DNA of 64,000 nt from Flavobacteriales bacterium (GTDB taxonomy: Bacteria > Bacteroidota > Bacteroidia > Flavobacteriales_F > PHOS-HE28). The translations under genes were made by a program, and so were the position numbers. The stretch spans positions 124,001 through 188,000 of the forward strand of contig JADJWA010000001.1 of assembly GCA_016716605.1 (NCBI GenBank), in the 5' to 3' direction. Numbering within the stretch: position 1 is the stretch's first letter; each line of letters opens with the position of its first letter. Shown one piece after another: positions 52,225 to 61,485 of this stretch. The notes beneath the pieces are model-generated. The model was given only the letters and a program-made list of their open reading frames with translations, searched no databases and was not told where the DNA came from.

Positions 52225-53553
52225 TCAAAGCGCGCGGACGGCGGCCTTGAAGGCCCGGCCGCGCTCCTCATAGTTGGCGAACAGGTCGAAGCTCTTGCAG
52301 GCGGGGCTCAGCAGCACGGCATCGCCTTCTTCAGAGAGCGCGTAGGCAGCTTGCACGGCCTGCTGGGCGCTGTTGGTCTCCACGAAGTCCTTCACCAGGG
52401 CGCCGAAGGCCTCCTTCAGGCGGCTGTTGTCCTTTCCGAGGCAAACGATGGCTTTCACCTTCTCCTTCACGAGCGGCACCAATTGCTCGTAATCGTTGCC
52501 GTGCTCCTCGCCCCCGGCGATCCAGATCACCGGCCGGCGCATGCTCTCCAGGGCATACCACGCGCTGTTCACGTTGGTGGCCTTGCTGTCGTTGATGAAC
52601 TCCACGCCATGCACGCTGGCCACGCGCTCGAGGCGGTGCTCCACGTTCTGGAAATCGCCCAGGCTCTCGCGCACCGATTCGTTGCGGAGGTCGAGCACGC
52701 GCGCAGCGATGCCCGCTGCCATGCTGTTGTACAGGTTGTGGCGGCCTTGGAGTGCGAGTTCTGCGATGCTCATGCGGAAAGTGGTTTGGTTGGTGGTGAT
52801 CTGAAGCGTTTCGTTGTCGGCGAGGCATGCGCCTTCAGGCACATGGCGCTCGATGCTGAAGGGCCAGCGGCGCGGGGTGATGGCGTGCCCGTCGATCCAC
52901 GCGGCGATCACGGCATCGTCCGCGCTGTGGATGAAATGGTCGCCTTCGCCCTGGTTCATGGCGATGCGGAACTTGCTGGCGGTGTAGCGCTCCATGCTGT
53001 GGCCATAGCGCTCGAGGTGATCCGGCGTGATGTTGAGGAGCATGGCCACTTGCGGCCGGAAGGCACGGATGCCATCGAGTTGGAAGCTGCTCAGCTCGAG
53101 GACGTACCAGGCATGGTCGCCTTCCGCGATCAGCCCGGCGAACGAGTTGCCCACATTGCCTCCCACCGCCACGTCGAGCCCCGCACGCGAGAGGATGTGG
53201 TGCGTGAGCAGCGTGGTCGTGGTCTTGCCATTGCTGCCGGTGATGCCCACGATGGAGCCCTGGCAGTAGCGATAGGCGAACTCGATCTCGCTGATCACGG
53301 CGATGCCTTTCTCCATGGCAGCCCGCACCAGCGCTGCGGTATCGGGGATGCCCGGGCTCTTCACGATCTCGTCGGCCTCGAGCACGCGCGCCGCGGTGTG
53401 CCCGCCCTGCTCGTAAGCGATGCCCTCCTGCTCGAGCACGGCGCGGTACTCGGGCCTGATCAGGCCCGCGTCGCTCACGAACACGTCGAGGCCGCGCCGC
53501 TTGGCCAGCTTCGCCGCACCCACCCCGCTCTCTTGCGCGCCCAGGATCACCAT
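52225..53553 (-). CDS. murD: UDP-MurNAc-L-Ala-D-Glu ligase MurD
   Basis: Adds D-Glu to UDP-MurNAc-L-Ala. 442 aa. N-terminal domain with ILGAQESGVGAAKLA, ATP loop GITGSNGKTTTTLL, central histidine/acid residues (NITPDHLERYG), and C-terminal domain with HRLERVASVHGVEFINDSKA and LSPACKSFDLFANYEERG. All ligase signatures are present, so this is the working enzyme. 2 bp after mraY; followed by its own C-terminal-domain paralog. Confidence 0.96.
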   Translation of the reverse strand: MVILGAQESGVGAAKLAKRRGLDVFVSDAGLIRPEYRAVLEQEGIAYEQGGHTAARVLEADEIVKSPGIPDTAALVRAAMEKGIAVISEIEFAYRYCQGSIVGITGSNGKTTTTLLTHHILSRAGLDVAVGGNVGNSFAGLIAEGDHAWYVLELSSFQLDGIRAFRPQVAMLLNITPDHLERYGHSMERYTASKFRIAMNQGEGDHFIHSADDAVIAAWIDGHAITPRRWPFSIERHVPEGACLADNETLQITTNQTTFRMSIAELALQGRHNLYNSMAAGIAARVLDLRNESVRESLGDFQNVEHRLERVASVHGVEFINDSKATNVNSAWYALESMRRPVIWIAGGEEHGNDYEQLVPLVKEKVKAIVCLGKDNSRLKEAFGALVKDFVETNSAQQAVQAAYALSEEGDAVLLSPACKSFDLFANYEERGRAFKAAVRAL

Positions 53554-53555
53554 CG

Positions 53556-54806
53556 CTAGCGCAGCTTGAGGGTTACGATGGACAGCACCGCGAGCATGAT
53601 GCCCACGATCCAGAAGCGCGCGACGATCTTGCTCTCGTGGATTCCTTTCTTCTGGTAGTGGTGGTGCAGGGGCGACATCAGGAAGATCCTCCGCCCCTCA
53701 CCGTACTTGCGCTTGGTCCACTTGAAGTACGAGACCTGGAGCACCACGCTGAGGTTCTCCACCAGGAAGACCCCGCAGAGGATCGGGATCAGCAGCTCCT
53801 TGCGCACCAGGATGGCCAGCGTGGCGATGATGCCGCCGAGCGCGAGCGACCCGGTATCGCCCATGAAGACCTGCGCCGGGTAGGCGTTGTACCACAGGAA
53901 GCCGATGCAGGCGCCGAGCAGCGCGCCGATGAACACCGCCAGCTCGCCCGAGCCGGGGATGTACATGATGTCGAGGTACTGCGAGAAGATGATGTTGCCG
54001 CTCACGTAGGCCAGGATCCCGAGGGCGAGCACCATGATCGCGCTGGTTCCGGTGGCCAGCCCATCGACGCCGTCGGTGATGTTGGCGCCGTTGCTCACGG
54101 CGGTGATGATGAAGATCACCACCAGGATGTAGATAACCCAGGTATGGCGCCTAGCCTCGTTTCCGAAGAGCTTGCCCAGCACCGATGAGTAGTTGAACTC
54201 ATTGTCCTTCACGAATGGGATGGTGGTGTTGGGCGACTTGCGGTTGAGCATGTGGTGGACCGTGCCGTCCTCCTCCGTGATGGTGTGCACCATGGCGGGA
54301 TCCATCTGCTCGGCGAGCGATTCGGAGATCTCCACGCGTGTGCGGATCTCCGGATGGAAGTACACGGTGGCGCCTACGATCACGCCGAGGCCCACCTGCC
54401 CGACGATCTTGAACCGCCCCGCGAGCCCGCGCTTATCCTTCTTGAAGACCTTGATGTAATCGTCGAGGAAGCCGATCCCGCCCATCCACGCGGTGCTTAC
54501 CAGCAGCAGCAGGATGTAGATGTTATCGAGGCGTGCGAACAGCAGCGTAGGGATGATGGTGGCGCCCAGGATGATGAGGCCGCCCATGGTGGGCGTGCCT
54601 TGCTTCTGGATCTGGCCCTCGAGGCCGAGGTCGCGCACGGTCTCGCCCACCTGCAAGCGGCGCAGCAGGCGGATGATGCTTCCGCCGAACCAGAGGCTGA
54701 TGAGCAGCGAGCCGAACACCGCCAAGGCCGCGCGGAAGGAGATGTAGCTGAACACCCCCGATCCGGGCAGGCTGTAGCCGATGCTGTCGAAGAGGTGGTA
54801 GAGCAT
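53556..54806 (-). CDS. mraY: Phospho-MurNAc-pentapeptide transferase MraY
   Basis: Transfers phospho-MurNAc-pentapeptide to undecaprenyl phosphate, giving lipid I. 416 aa with about ten membrane helices. Catalytic and binding motifs: LDDYIKVFKKDKRGL, NITDGVDGLATG, VFMGDTGSLALGG and SPLHHHYQKKG. An insertion of about 60 residues in an outside loop (around residues 150-215, with FVKDNEFNYSSVLG) is longer than in E. coli and is usual in Bacteroidota. Start ATG is adjacent to the murE stop. Confidence 0.97.
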   Translation of the reverse strand: MLYHLFDSIGYSLPGSGVFSYISFRAALAVFGSLLISLWFGGSIIRLLRRLQVGETVRDLGLEGQIQKQGTPTMGGLIILGATIIPTLLFARLDNIYILLLLVSTAWMGGIGFLDDYIKVFKKDKRGLAGRFKIVGQVGLGVIVGATVYFHPEIRTRVEISESLAEQMDPAMVHTITEEDGTVHHMLNRKSPNTTIPFVKDNEFNYSSVLGKLFGNEARRHTWVIYILVVIFIITAVSNGANITDGVDGLATGTSAIMVLALGILAYVSGNIIFSQYLDIMYIPGSGELAVFIGALLGACIGFLWYNAYPAQVFMGDTGSLALGGIIATLAILVRKELLIPILCGVFLVENLSVVLQVSYFKWTKRKYGEGRRIFLMSPLHHHYQKKGIHESKIVARFWIVGIMLAVLSIVTLKLR

Positions 54807-56270
54807 CTATTTGTGGAGGAGTTCGAGCGTTTCCTGCAGCACCGCGGCGTCGTCGAAGGGGTGCTTCACGCCGTTGATCTCTTGATAGGCCTCATGGCCC
54901 TTGCCTGCCAGGAGCACCACATCACCGGGTTTGGCCATGCCCACGGCCTGGCGGATGGCCTCGCGGCGATCGGCGTTCACGAAAGCGCGGCCCCGATCGG
55001 CGGAAGCGATGCCCGAACGCATCTCCTCGATGATGGCCATGGGCTCCTCACTGCGCGGATTATCACTGGTGAGGACCACCAGCGCGCTGAGCGCCGTGGC
55101 GATGCGCGCCATGTCCGGGCGCTTGGTGCGGTCACGTTCGCCGCCGCAGCCGATCACGGTGATCACGCGCTCATCGGCGCCGATGACATCGTTGATCGTG
55201 GCGAGCACGTTCTTGAGCGCATCGGGCGTATGCGCGTAATCCACGATGCCCAGAACGCCGCTAGCGCCCCGCACCAACTGGAAGCGGCCGCGCGGCGGCG
55301 CCAGGTCGCTCAGCGCCGTGAGGATGTCGAGCGGCGCCTTGCCCAGAAGCAGCGCCACGCTGTACACGGCCAGGAGGTTGCTCGCATTGAACTCGCCCAC
55401 CAGCCGTGCATAGAGGTCGTGGCCATCGATGCTCAGGTGCAGCCCGCTGAGCTGGTTCTCGATGATGCGGGCGTGGTGGTCGGCGAGGCTCCGCACCGCG
55501 AACGAGCGCTTCATCGCGCGCGTGTTCTGCACCATCACCGCGCTGTTGGCATCATCGGCGTTCACCAGCGCGAAGGCCTCCGCGGGGAGCCCATCGAAGA
55601 AGCGCTTCTTGGCCTTGATGTACTCCGCGAACGTGCCGTGGTAATCGAGATGGTCGTGCGTGATGTTGGTGAACACGCCCCCGGCGAAGCGCAGGCCGGC
55701 GATGCGCTGCTGCACCACGCTATGGCTGCTCACCTCCATGAAGCAGTGGGTGACGCCGGCCTCCACCATCTCGGCCAGCAGCGCATTGAGCTGCACGGCA
55801 TCGGGGGTGGTGTGCGTGCTCGGGATCGTCTTCTGCCCGATGCGGGTCTCCACGGTGCTGATCAGCGCGCTCTTGTGGCCCAGCGCACGGAACAAGCGAT
55901 AAAGCAGCGTGGCCACGCTGGTCTTGCCGTTGGTGCCCGTGATGCCCACGAGCTTCAGCTGCCTGCTCGGCTGATCGAAGAAATTGGAGGCGAGCAGCGC
56001 GAGCGATTCTGCGGCATCGCGCACGCGCACGTAGGTGACGCCCTCGGCGAAACGCTCCGGCATCCGCTCGCATACGATCGCGCCGGCTCCATCGGCCACC
56101 GCCTTCGCGATGAAGGCATGACCATCGGTGCGAGTGCCGCGCACGGCCACGAAAAGGCTCATGGCCTGCACGGCGCGGCTATCGAACACCACATGCTCGA
56201 TCGCGCAGTTGGTGCTTCCTTCCACCTGCTCGATGGGCACGCCGTACAACAGGTCCTTAAGCAGCTTCAT
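54807..56270 (-). CDS. murE: UDP-MurNAc-tripeptide synthetase MurE
   Basis: Adds the third stem residue. 487 aa with three Mur-ligase domains: FVAVRGTRTDGHAFI, ATP loop GITGTNGKTSVATLL, THDHLDYHGTFAEYIKAKK in the middle, and GCGGERDRTKRPDM followed by TSDNPRSEEPM in the C-terminal domain. The DNPR motif is the meso-diaminopimelate-selecting signature, so the cell wall is probably DAP-type. The start ATG overlaps the ftsI stop (ATGA). Confidence 0.97.
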   Translation of the reverse strand: MKLLKDLLYGVPIEQVEGSTNCAIEHVVFDSRAVQAMSLFVAVRGTRTDGHAFIAKAVADGAGAIVCERMPERFAEGVTYVRVRDAAESLALLASNFFDQPSRQLKLVGITGTNGKTSVATLLYRLFRALGHKSALISTVETRIGQKTIPSTHTTPDAVQLNALLAEMVEAGVTHCFMEVSSHSVVQQRIAGLRFAGGVFTNITHDHLDYHGTFAEYIKAKKRFFDGLPAEAFALVNADDANSAVMVQNTRAMKRSFAVRSLADHHARIIENQLSGLHLSIDGHDLYARLVGEFNASNLLAVYSVALLLGKAPLDILTALSDLAPPRGRFQLVRGASGVLGIVDYAHTPDALKNVLATINDVIGADERVITVIGCGGERDRTKRPDMARIATALSALVVLTSDNPRSEEPMAIIEEMRSGIASADRGRAFVNADRREAIRQAVGMAKPGDVVLLAGKGHEAYQEINGVKHPFDDAAVLQETLELLHK

Positions 56271-58378
56271 GCCAGCTCAATGAGGATGGAAGCACCGCGC
56301 AGGGCACGCGTGCCGGGTGCGATTGATTGCCGCTTCACCATGCCGGCGCCCTGCACGCGCACGCGGTAACCGCGGTTCTCGAGGAGATAGAGCGCATCGC
56401 GCAGGCCCATGCCCAGCACATTGGGCACCAGTCCGCTGGCATCGGTGGTCACGGTGCGCGGGCGCGCTGTCACCGCGCTGTCCCCGCTCTCGGTAGTGAG
56501 CCATTCGCCCTCACCATCCTGGATGAAGGGCACACCGAGGCCGGCCATCGCCGCGCGCAGGTCGGTTGCGCGGCCGCTCATGCTCACCGGCGCGCGTGGC
56601 CCCATTGCATCGGCCAGCACGCGCTCGGCCTGCAGCTCCAGCCGGTTGCTGTAGACCTTATCGGCGATCTCCCGGAAGATCGGGCCGGCCACCACGTTGG
56701 CGTAGTAGCCGCTCATCGTAGGCCCGTTCACCACCACGATGCAGCTGTACAAGGGCTTGTCTGCGGGGAAGTACCCGGCGAAGGAGGCCTGATAGCTCTT
56801 GCCGTGCTGCTGGTAGCTGCCATTGCGCAGGATCTGCGCGGTACCGGTCTTGCCCGCGATCCGCAACTCGGCATCGTGCAGGTTGCGCGCGGTGCCGCTG
56901 TCCACCACGCCTTGCAGCAGCTCGCGCACGGTGGCCAGGGTGCGTTCGGAGCAGATCCTCTCGTTGAGCACCTTCGGCGCGAACTCCTCCTTCACGCGCC
57001 CATCGCGCGAGACCTGCGTGACGAGCTGCGGCTGCATCATGCGGCCATTGTTGGCCACGGCATTGTAGAAGGTGAGCATCTGGAGCGGCGTCACGGCCAC
57101 CTCGTAGCCGATGCTCATCCACGGCAGGCTGGTGCAGCTCCAGAACTTCTCGCCCGGTGCGCGCAGCGTGGGCACCGCTTCACCGGGGATCCTGACACCG
57201 GTGATCTCGTGCAGCCGCATGCGCTTGAGGCCATCAACGAAGCGCTTGGGGTCCTTCTGGAACGCCTTCATCACTGCCTGGCTGCAGCCGGTGTTGAGCG
57301 AGGCCTCGAAGGCGCGGCGCACGGTGACCTTGCGATCCTTATAGGGATGCGAATCCACCATCTTCTCCTTGCCGCAGTAGGTGATGGAGCCCCACTTGGT
57401 GTCCACGGTATCATCCGGACCGATCAGCCCTTCTTCGAGGGCCACCATGAGCGCGGGCAGCTTGAAGGTCGAACCGGGCTCCGCCGCCTCACCCACGGCC
57501 CAGTTCATGGCTTCGGCATAGGTGCTGTCGGCGGTGCGCGTGAGGTTGCTGATGGCCTTGATCCGGCCCGTGGCCACCTCCATCACCACCACGCTGCCGT
57601 ATTGCGCGCCATGCTTGCGCAGCTGCTTCTCGAGCGCGGCATCGGCCACGTCCTGCAGGTTGATGTCGATGGTGGTGTGGATGTCGGTGCCCGGCTCGGG
57701 ATCGGTGCCGTTGCCGTCGTCGATCGGCATCCAGGTGCCGCCCGCGAGCCTGCGCTCAAGCCGATGGCCGGTGCGCCCTTTCAGGTACGTATCATATCCG
57801 CCCTCGAGTCCGATGGTGGTGCTGTCGCGCAGCACGTAGCCCACGGTGCGCGCCGCGAGCCGGCCGAAGGGCCTTGCGCGCACGAGCCGCTTCTCGGTGA
57901 CCAGCCCGCTCTTGTAGCGGCCATCGCGGTAGAGCGGGAATCGGCGGAGCTCCTGCACCTGGGCATGGCTGGCGCGTCGCTTCACCAGGTAGTATCGCTC
58001 CTTGCGCGAACGGGCATCGAGCAGGTCGCGCTTGTACTCGGCCTGGGTACGGTCCTGGAAGAGCCGGGCCAGGTGCCACGCGAGGGAATCGATGCTGGCA
58101 TCGAAGCGCTCAGGCGTGAGGGCGTCGGCGACCATGTCCATGCGCACATCGTACTCCGGCACGCTGGTGGCCAGCAATCGGCCATCGGCGCTGTAGATGT
58201 GGCCGCGCTCGGGCTGCACGGTGCGCCATGCCGTGCTCACGTGCATGGCCTTGGCGCGCCATTGCTCGCCTTCAAGGAGCTGCACGCGGAAGAGCTGCAC
58301 GGCAACCGCGCATGCGAACAGCACCACGCCGATGTAAACGACGCTCGCGCGCAAGGCCATCGGCTTGTTGGTGCTCAT
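56267..58378 (-). CDS. ftsI: Division transpeptidase FtsI/PBP3 with PASTA domain
   Basis: 703 aa class B penicillin-binding protein crosslinking septal peptidoglycan with FtsW. A short cytoplasmic N-terminus and one membrane helix (ALRASVVYIGVVLFACAVAV) are followed by a pedestal domain (QPERGHIYSADGRLLATS). Transpeptidase motifs: S303TFK in EPGSTFKLPAL, SLN in FEASLNTGCSQ and KTG in RIAGKTGTAQ. A C-terminal PASTA domain (about 640-703, LVPNVLGMGLRDALYLLENR) is typical of the Bacteroidota form. Coupled by overlaps to the ftsL-like gene and murE. Confidence 0.95.
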   Translation of the reverse strand: MSTNKPMALRASVVYIGVVLFACAVAVQLFRVQLLEGEQWRAKAMHVSTAWRTVQPERGHIYSADGRLLATSVPEYDVRMDMVADALTPERFDASIDSLAWHLARLFQDRTQAEYKRDLLDARSRKERYYLVKRRASHAQVQELRRFPLYRDGRYKSGLVTEKRLVRARPFGRLAARTVGYVLRDSTTIGLEGGYDTYLKGRTGHRLERRLAGGTWMPIDDGNGTDPEPGTDIHTTIDINLQDVADAALEKQLRKHGAQYGSVVVMEVATGRIKAISNLTRTADSTYAEAMNWAVGEAAEPGSTFKLPALMVALEEGLIGPDDTVDTKWGSITYCGKEKMVDSHPYKDRKVTVRRAFEASLNTGCSQAVMKAFQKDPKRFVDGLKRMRLHEITGVRIPGEAVPTLRAPGEKFWSCTSLPWMSIGYEVAVTPLQMLTFYNAVANNGRMMQPQLVTQVSRDGRVKEEFAPKVLNERICSERTLATVRELLQGVVDSGTARNLHDAELRIAGKTGTAQILRNGSYQQHGKSYQASFAGYFPADKPLYSCIVVVNGPTMSGYYANVVAGPIFREIADKVYSNRLELQAERVLADAMGPRAPVSMSGRATDLRAAMAGLGVPFIQDGEGEWLTTESGDSAVTARPRTVTTDASGLVPNVLGMGLRDALYLLENRGYRVRVQGAGMVKRQSIAPGTRALRGASILIELA

Positions 58379-58779
58379 CGGGTGCGCGTGTCCTCGAGTT
58401 GGTCCTCATCAACCGCCAGCTTCACCGGGGGCACCCGGCTCTCCTTCAGCCCCAGCGCGCCGATGCGGCCAGCCACCTGGCTCTGCTGCTCCTGCTTCTC
58501 GAGCTCAGCGCGCACGCTGATGTACTCGGCCCGCTGCTCCTTGAGCGCGGCACCGTGGTCCTCGATGTTGCGCACCACGCGCTCGGCGTGGTAGCCATAA
58601 GCGATGCTCAGCAGGCCCGCCCCCGCGAGGAAGAGGATGAAGGGCATGTTCAGCAGCACATTATCCTTGGTGAGGAAGGAGCCGTTGAGCAGGCTGATGA
58701 AGGCGCGCGGCAGGCGCATCGGCTTGGAGGCCTTGCCGGCCTTCGGCTTCCTTTCGGCATTCTCGCGCATCCGGTTCAT
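58375..58779 (-). CDS. FtsL-like small division protein
   Basis: 134 aa bitopic protein. A basic cytoplasmic start (MRENAERKPKAGKASK) is followed by a membrane helix about 46-63 (FILFLAGAGLLSIAYGY) and a periplasmic helix (NIEDHGAALKEQRAEYIS, ELEKQEQQSQ) able to form a coiled coil. Size, topology and location between rsmH and ftsI fit FtsL; the sequence itself is poorly conserved in the family. Its start overlaps the rsmH stop and its stop overlaps ftsI. Confidence 0.8.
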   Translation of the reverse strand: MNRMRENAERKPKAGKASKPMRLPRAFISLLNGSFLTKDNVLLNMPFILFLAGAGLLSIAYGYHAERVVRNIEDHGAALKEQRAEYISVRAELEKQEQQSQVAGRIGALGLKESRVPPVKLAVDEDQLEDTRTR

Positions 58780-59684
58780 GCTCTCTCTGCTATGCGTAGG
58801 CGGGCGCTGCGTGCCCGCGGGTTCCTGTTGATCTCTTCTTCGCTCGGCTTGATCGCCTTGCCCGATGGATTGAATGCCCTGAGCCGGTTGCCGTAGAGGT
58901 CCTTCTGCTCTTCTCCGCCGAGGTCACCGGCCCGCATCCAGTTCTTCACCAAGCGGTCCTCGAGGCTGTGGTAGCTGATCACCACGAGCCTTCCGCCGGT
59001 GGAGATCAAGCCGGCGCTCTCCTTCAGCAGCGCTTCGAGCGATCCGAGCTCATCGTTCACCGCGATGCGCAGCGCCTGGAAGACCTGAGCGCGGAAACCG
59101 CTCTCGTCCTTGCGCGGCGTCACGGGCGCAATGGCTTCGATCAACTGACGCGTGGTGCCGATGCGCTTGGAGGAGCGCGCGCTCACGATTGCCTTTGCCA
59201 CGCGGTGCGCTCCTTGAACCTCGCCGTAGCTGCGCAGGAGGCCGGTGATCCGCAGCTCATCCCACCCATTCACGATCTCGGCGGCGGTGATCTTCGCGCG
59301 GCGGTCCATGCGCATATCCAGCGGGCCGTCGAAGCGGATGCTGAAGCCGCGATCGCCGCGATCGAACTGATGGCTGCTCACGCCGAGGTCGGCGAGCAGG
59401 CCATCGATCGGGATGGCTTCAAGGAAGCGCAGGTGGTTGCGGATCCAGCGGAAATCGCTCTTCACCAAGGTGAAGCGCGGGTCGTGCGGCGCATTGGCCC
59501 AGGCATCCTTATCACGATCGAAGGCAATCAGCCTTCCGTTCGGACCGAGCTCCTTGAGGATCGCGCGGCTATGCCCTCCGCCCCCGAAGGTGGCATCGAC
59601 ATAGACGCCGCCGGGGCGGATGTTCAACCCATCGATGCAGGCTTGTGAAAGAACGGGGTCGTGGTAATCACTGCCCGTCCTCAT
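58776..59684 (-). CDS. rsmH: 16S rRNA (cytosine-1402-N4)-methyltransferase RsmH
   Basis: 302 aa SAM-dependent methyltransferase. Visible: YHDPVLSQACIDGLNI, the SAM loop DATFGGGGHSRAIL, LADLGVSSHQFDRGDRGFS, the helical insert (about 105-200), and the closing ISYHSLEDRLVKNWM with the expected NRNPRARSARLRIAER tail. Overlaps mraZ by 17 bp. Second gene of the dcw cluster. Confidence 0.96.
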   Translation of the reverse strand: MRTGSDYHDPVLSQACIDGLNIRPGGVYVDATFGGGGHSRAILKELGPNGRLIAFDRDKDAWANAPHDPRFTLVKSDFRWIRNHLRFLEAIPIDGLLADLGVSSHQFDRGDRGFSIRFDGPLDMRMDRRAKITAAEIVNGWDELRITGLLRSYGEVQGAHRVAKAIVSARSSKRIGTTRQLIEAIAPVTPRKDESGFRAQVFQALRIAVNDELGSLEALLKESAGLISTGGRLVVISYHSLEDRLVKNWMRAGDLGGEEQKDLYGNRLRAFNPSGKAIKPSEEEINRNPRARSARLRIAERA

Positions 59685-60132
59685 TCCCCAATGCGCCCAT
59701 TACCTGGTCGGAGAGCGAGCTCATGTCCACGGTCTCGCCGCGCCATTGGTCGTACCGCGTGGCGTCCCAGACCTCGATCCGGTCGTCTGAGCCGAGCAGC
59801 TTGATGTCGGCGCCCAGCTGAGCGCTCTTCACCAAGGCGTACGGCAGCAGCATGCGACCGGTGGGGTCGGGCGCCACTGGAGTGGCCCCTGCGTTGAAGC
59901 GCCGCACGAATTCCGCATTCGCCTTCACGAATCGGTTCAAGCGGCGCAGCTTCTGGCTGGTCTTCTCCCAAACGGTGTTGGGGTAGAGCACCAGGCAGGG
60001 GGCATGCACATCCCGGTTCATCACGAAGCCGGCGTCCGCCTCCTTGCCTAGCTGCTTGCGCAGCACAGCGGGGAGCACCAGCCTCCCCTTGGCGTCCAGC
60101 CTGCAATCGAATTCCCCGATCAGGTTGAGCAT
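59668..60132 (-). CDS. mraZ: Transcriptional regulator MraZ
   Basis: 154 aa. Two AbrB-like MraZ halves with the hallmark D-x-x-x-R sites: LDAKGRLVLP and PDPTGRMLLP. In other bacteria MraZ binds repeats upstream of its own operon and controls dcw transcription. First gene of the cluster; a TACTTTCG element lies 29-36 bp upstream, and inverted repeats containing AAAGTG and TGTGG(G)AAA units lie in the same gap. Confidence 0.95.
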   Translation of the reverse strand: MLNLIGEFDCRLDAKGRLVLPAVLRKQLGKEADAGFVMNRDVHAPCLVLYPNTVWEKTSQKLRRLNRFVKANAEFVRRFNAGATPVAPDPTGRMLLPYALVKSAQLGADIKLLGSDDRIEVWDATRYDQWRGETVDMSSLSDQVMGALGNEDGQ

Positions 60133-60160
60133 GCGTGACCATCAGCGTGCGTGACGGCGG

Positions 60161-60168
60161 CGAAAGTA
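60161..60168 (-). promoter_or_regulatory. -7-like element TACTTTCG before mraZ
   Basis: Minus-strand TAnnTTYG match about 30 bp from the mraZ ATG; likely promoter of the dcw cluster. Confidence 0.55.
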
Positions 60169-60474
60169 TCGGAGCTCCGGCACTTTCAGGCCTTTTCAGG
60201 CACAATTGTGGAAAACTTGATACGACAAACGTAATCGATTGGATGCATTCGAGACCAAGATGCCCGCTAACACAGAGAAAATCATATGGGCCGAAAAGTG
60301 CCGGAGTTTCCCACAATCGACTTGCCGGCAACGGGCGCAGACCTCATCCCTCAGGCTCTTCCCTCAATCACGCTCAAGCGCGCTCCACCATACGCAGCGC
60401 CATGAACAGATGGCCATGCGGCATCAGCCTCTACGATCAGAGGCAAGCGATCCGATGCGCTTGGACAGCCCGCC

Positions 60475-60482
60475 TACATTTG
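60475..60482 (+). promoter_or_regulatory. -7 element TACATTTG before the hydrolase
   Basis: Exact TAnnTTTG, 10 bp upstream of the ATG at 60493; implies a very short leader. Confidence 0.55.
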
Positions 60483-60492
60483 GCCGGACCCG

Positions 60493-61251
60493 ATGGCGCA
60501 CACGCTCAAGCAAGAAGGCGAATTCCACTATCTCGACTCCGGCGATGGCCAGGCGCTCGTGCTGCTGCATGGCCTTTTCGGCGCACTGAGCAACTTCCAA
60601 CCGCTTTTCGATCATTTCTCATCACGCTATAGGGTGCTGGTGCCCATGCTGCCGCTCTACAGCATGCCCATGCTCGGCACCAACGTGCCGGCGCTGGCTG
60701 ATTTCCTCGACCGATTCGTAAGGCACCTCGGCCTGGAGCGCTTCAACCTGCTGGGCAACTCACTCGGCGGGCATGTGGCGCTGATCTACTGCACCAAACA
60801 TGCTGCGCGCGTGCGCACCCTCACGCTCACCGGAAGCAGCGGGCTCTATGAGAATGCCTTCGGCGGAAGCTTCCCGCGCCGCGAGGACAAGGAGTACCTG
60901 CGCAAGAAGATCGCCCTCACCTTCCACGACCCCAAGCATGTGACCGACGCGCTGGTGGAGGAATGCTACGAGACGGTGAACGATAAGGGCAAGCTTATCC
61001 GCATACTCGCTCTGGCCAAGAGCGCCATCCGCCATAACATGGCCAAGGACATCCCTCGCATGGCCATGCCCGTTCTGCTGATCTGGGGCAGGCAGGACAC
61101 CATCACGCCGCCGGAAGTAGCCGAGGAATTCCACAGCCTCTTCCCGAACAGTGAACTGCATTGGATCGACGGCTGCGGGCATGCGCCCATGATGGAGCAC
61201 CCGGAGGAGTTCAACCGGATCCTGGGTGCGTGGCTAGCGAGAATGCCCTAG
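60493..61251 (+). CDS. Alpha/beta hydrolase
   Basis: 252 aa, no signal peptide. Nucleophile elbow GNSLGGHVAL, an oxyanion-hole region VLLHGLFGAL, the acid in WGRQDTITPP and the catalytic His in DGCGHAPMMEHPEEF form a full triad. The cap region (about 115-175) is short. The family includes esterases and C-C hydrolases; the substrate cannot be predicted from sequence. The promoter lies right before it. Followed after 234 bp by engB on the same strand. Confidence 0.88.
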   Translation: MAHTLKQEGEFHYLDSGDGQALVLLHGLFGALSNFQPLFDHFSSRYRVLVPMLPLYSMPMLGTNVPALADFLDRFVRHLGLERFNLLGNSLGGHVALIYCTKHAARVRTLTLTGSSGLYENAFGGSFPRREDKEYLRKKIALTFHDPKHVTDALVEECYETVNDKGKLIRILALAKSAIRHNMAKDIPRMAMPVLLIWGRQDTITPPEVAEEFHSLFPNSELHWIDGCGHAPMMEHPEEFNRILGAWLARMP

Positions 61252-61485
61252 TGGCGAGTGGGCCAGTGGCAAGCGGACAGCTGGTGCGACCGTCGTGCGC
61301 TGAGCTTTCAATCGCTGCACGCACGCCACCCGCGCGTCTCTTCAACCCAACCGTTTCGGGGCATTCAATGTTACTTGCGAACTCGTTATTCGCTGAAGCC
61401 CATCTCATCAGCCCACCTCACCCTCCAGTCATTCGCTTGCATCTCGCATACCCGCCGCTTGCGCGCCCTCACCACTGATCAGCCC

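Larger units (their letters stand above)
60133..60492. other. Divergent regulatory region mraZ / hydrolase
   Basis: 360 bp. It holds the mraZ -7-like element (60161-60168, minus) and a TACATTTG element for the hydrolase (60475-60482). It also holds two inverted repeat pairs: CTCCGGCACTTT at 60175-60186 with AAAGTGCCGGAG at 60295-60306, and TTGTGGAAAACT at 60206-60217 with AGTTTCCCACAA at 60305-60316 (one mismatch). These units resemble known MraZ boxes only loosely. Confidence 0.5.

Noticed and set aside
54252..58594. Very long plus-strand open frames across ftsI, murE and mraY
   Set aside because: Antisense shadows of confirmed dcw genes, His/Arg/Ala-rich and without domain patterns.
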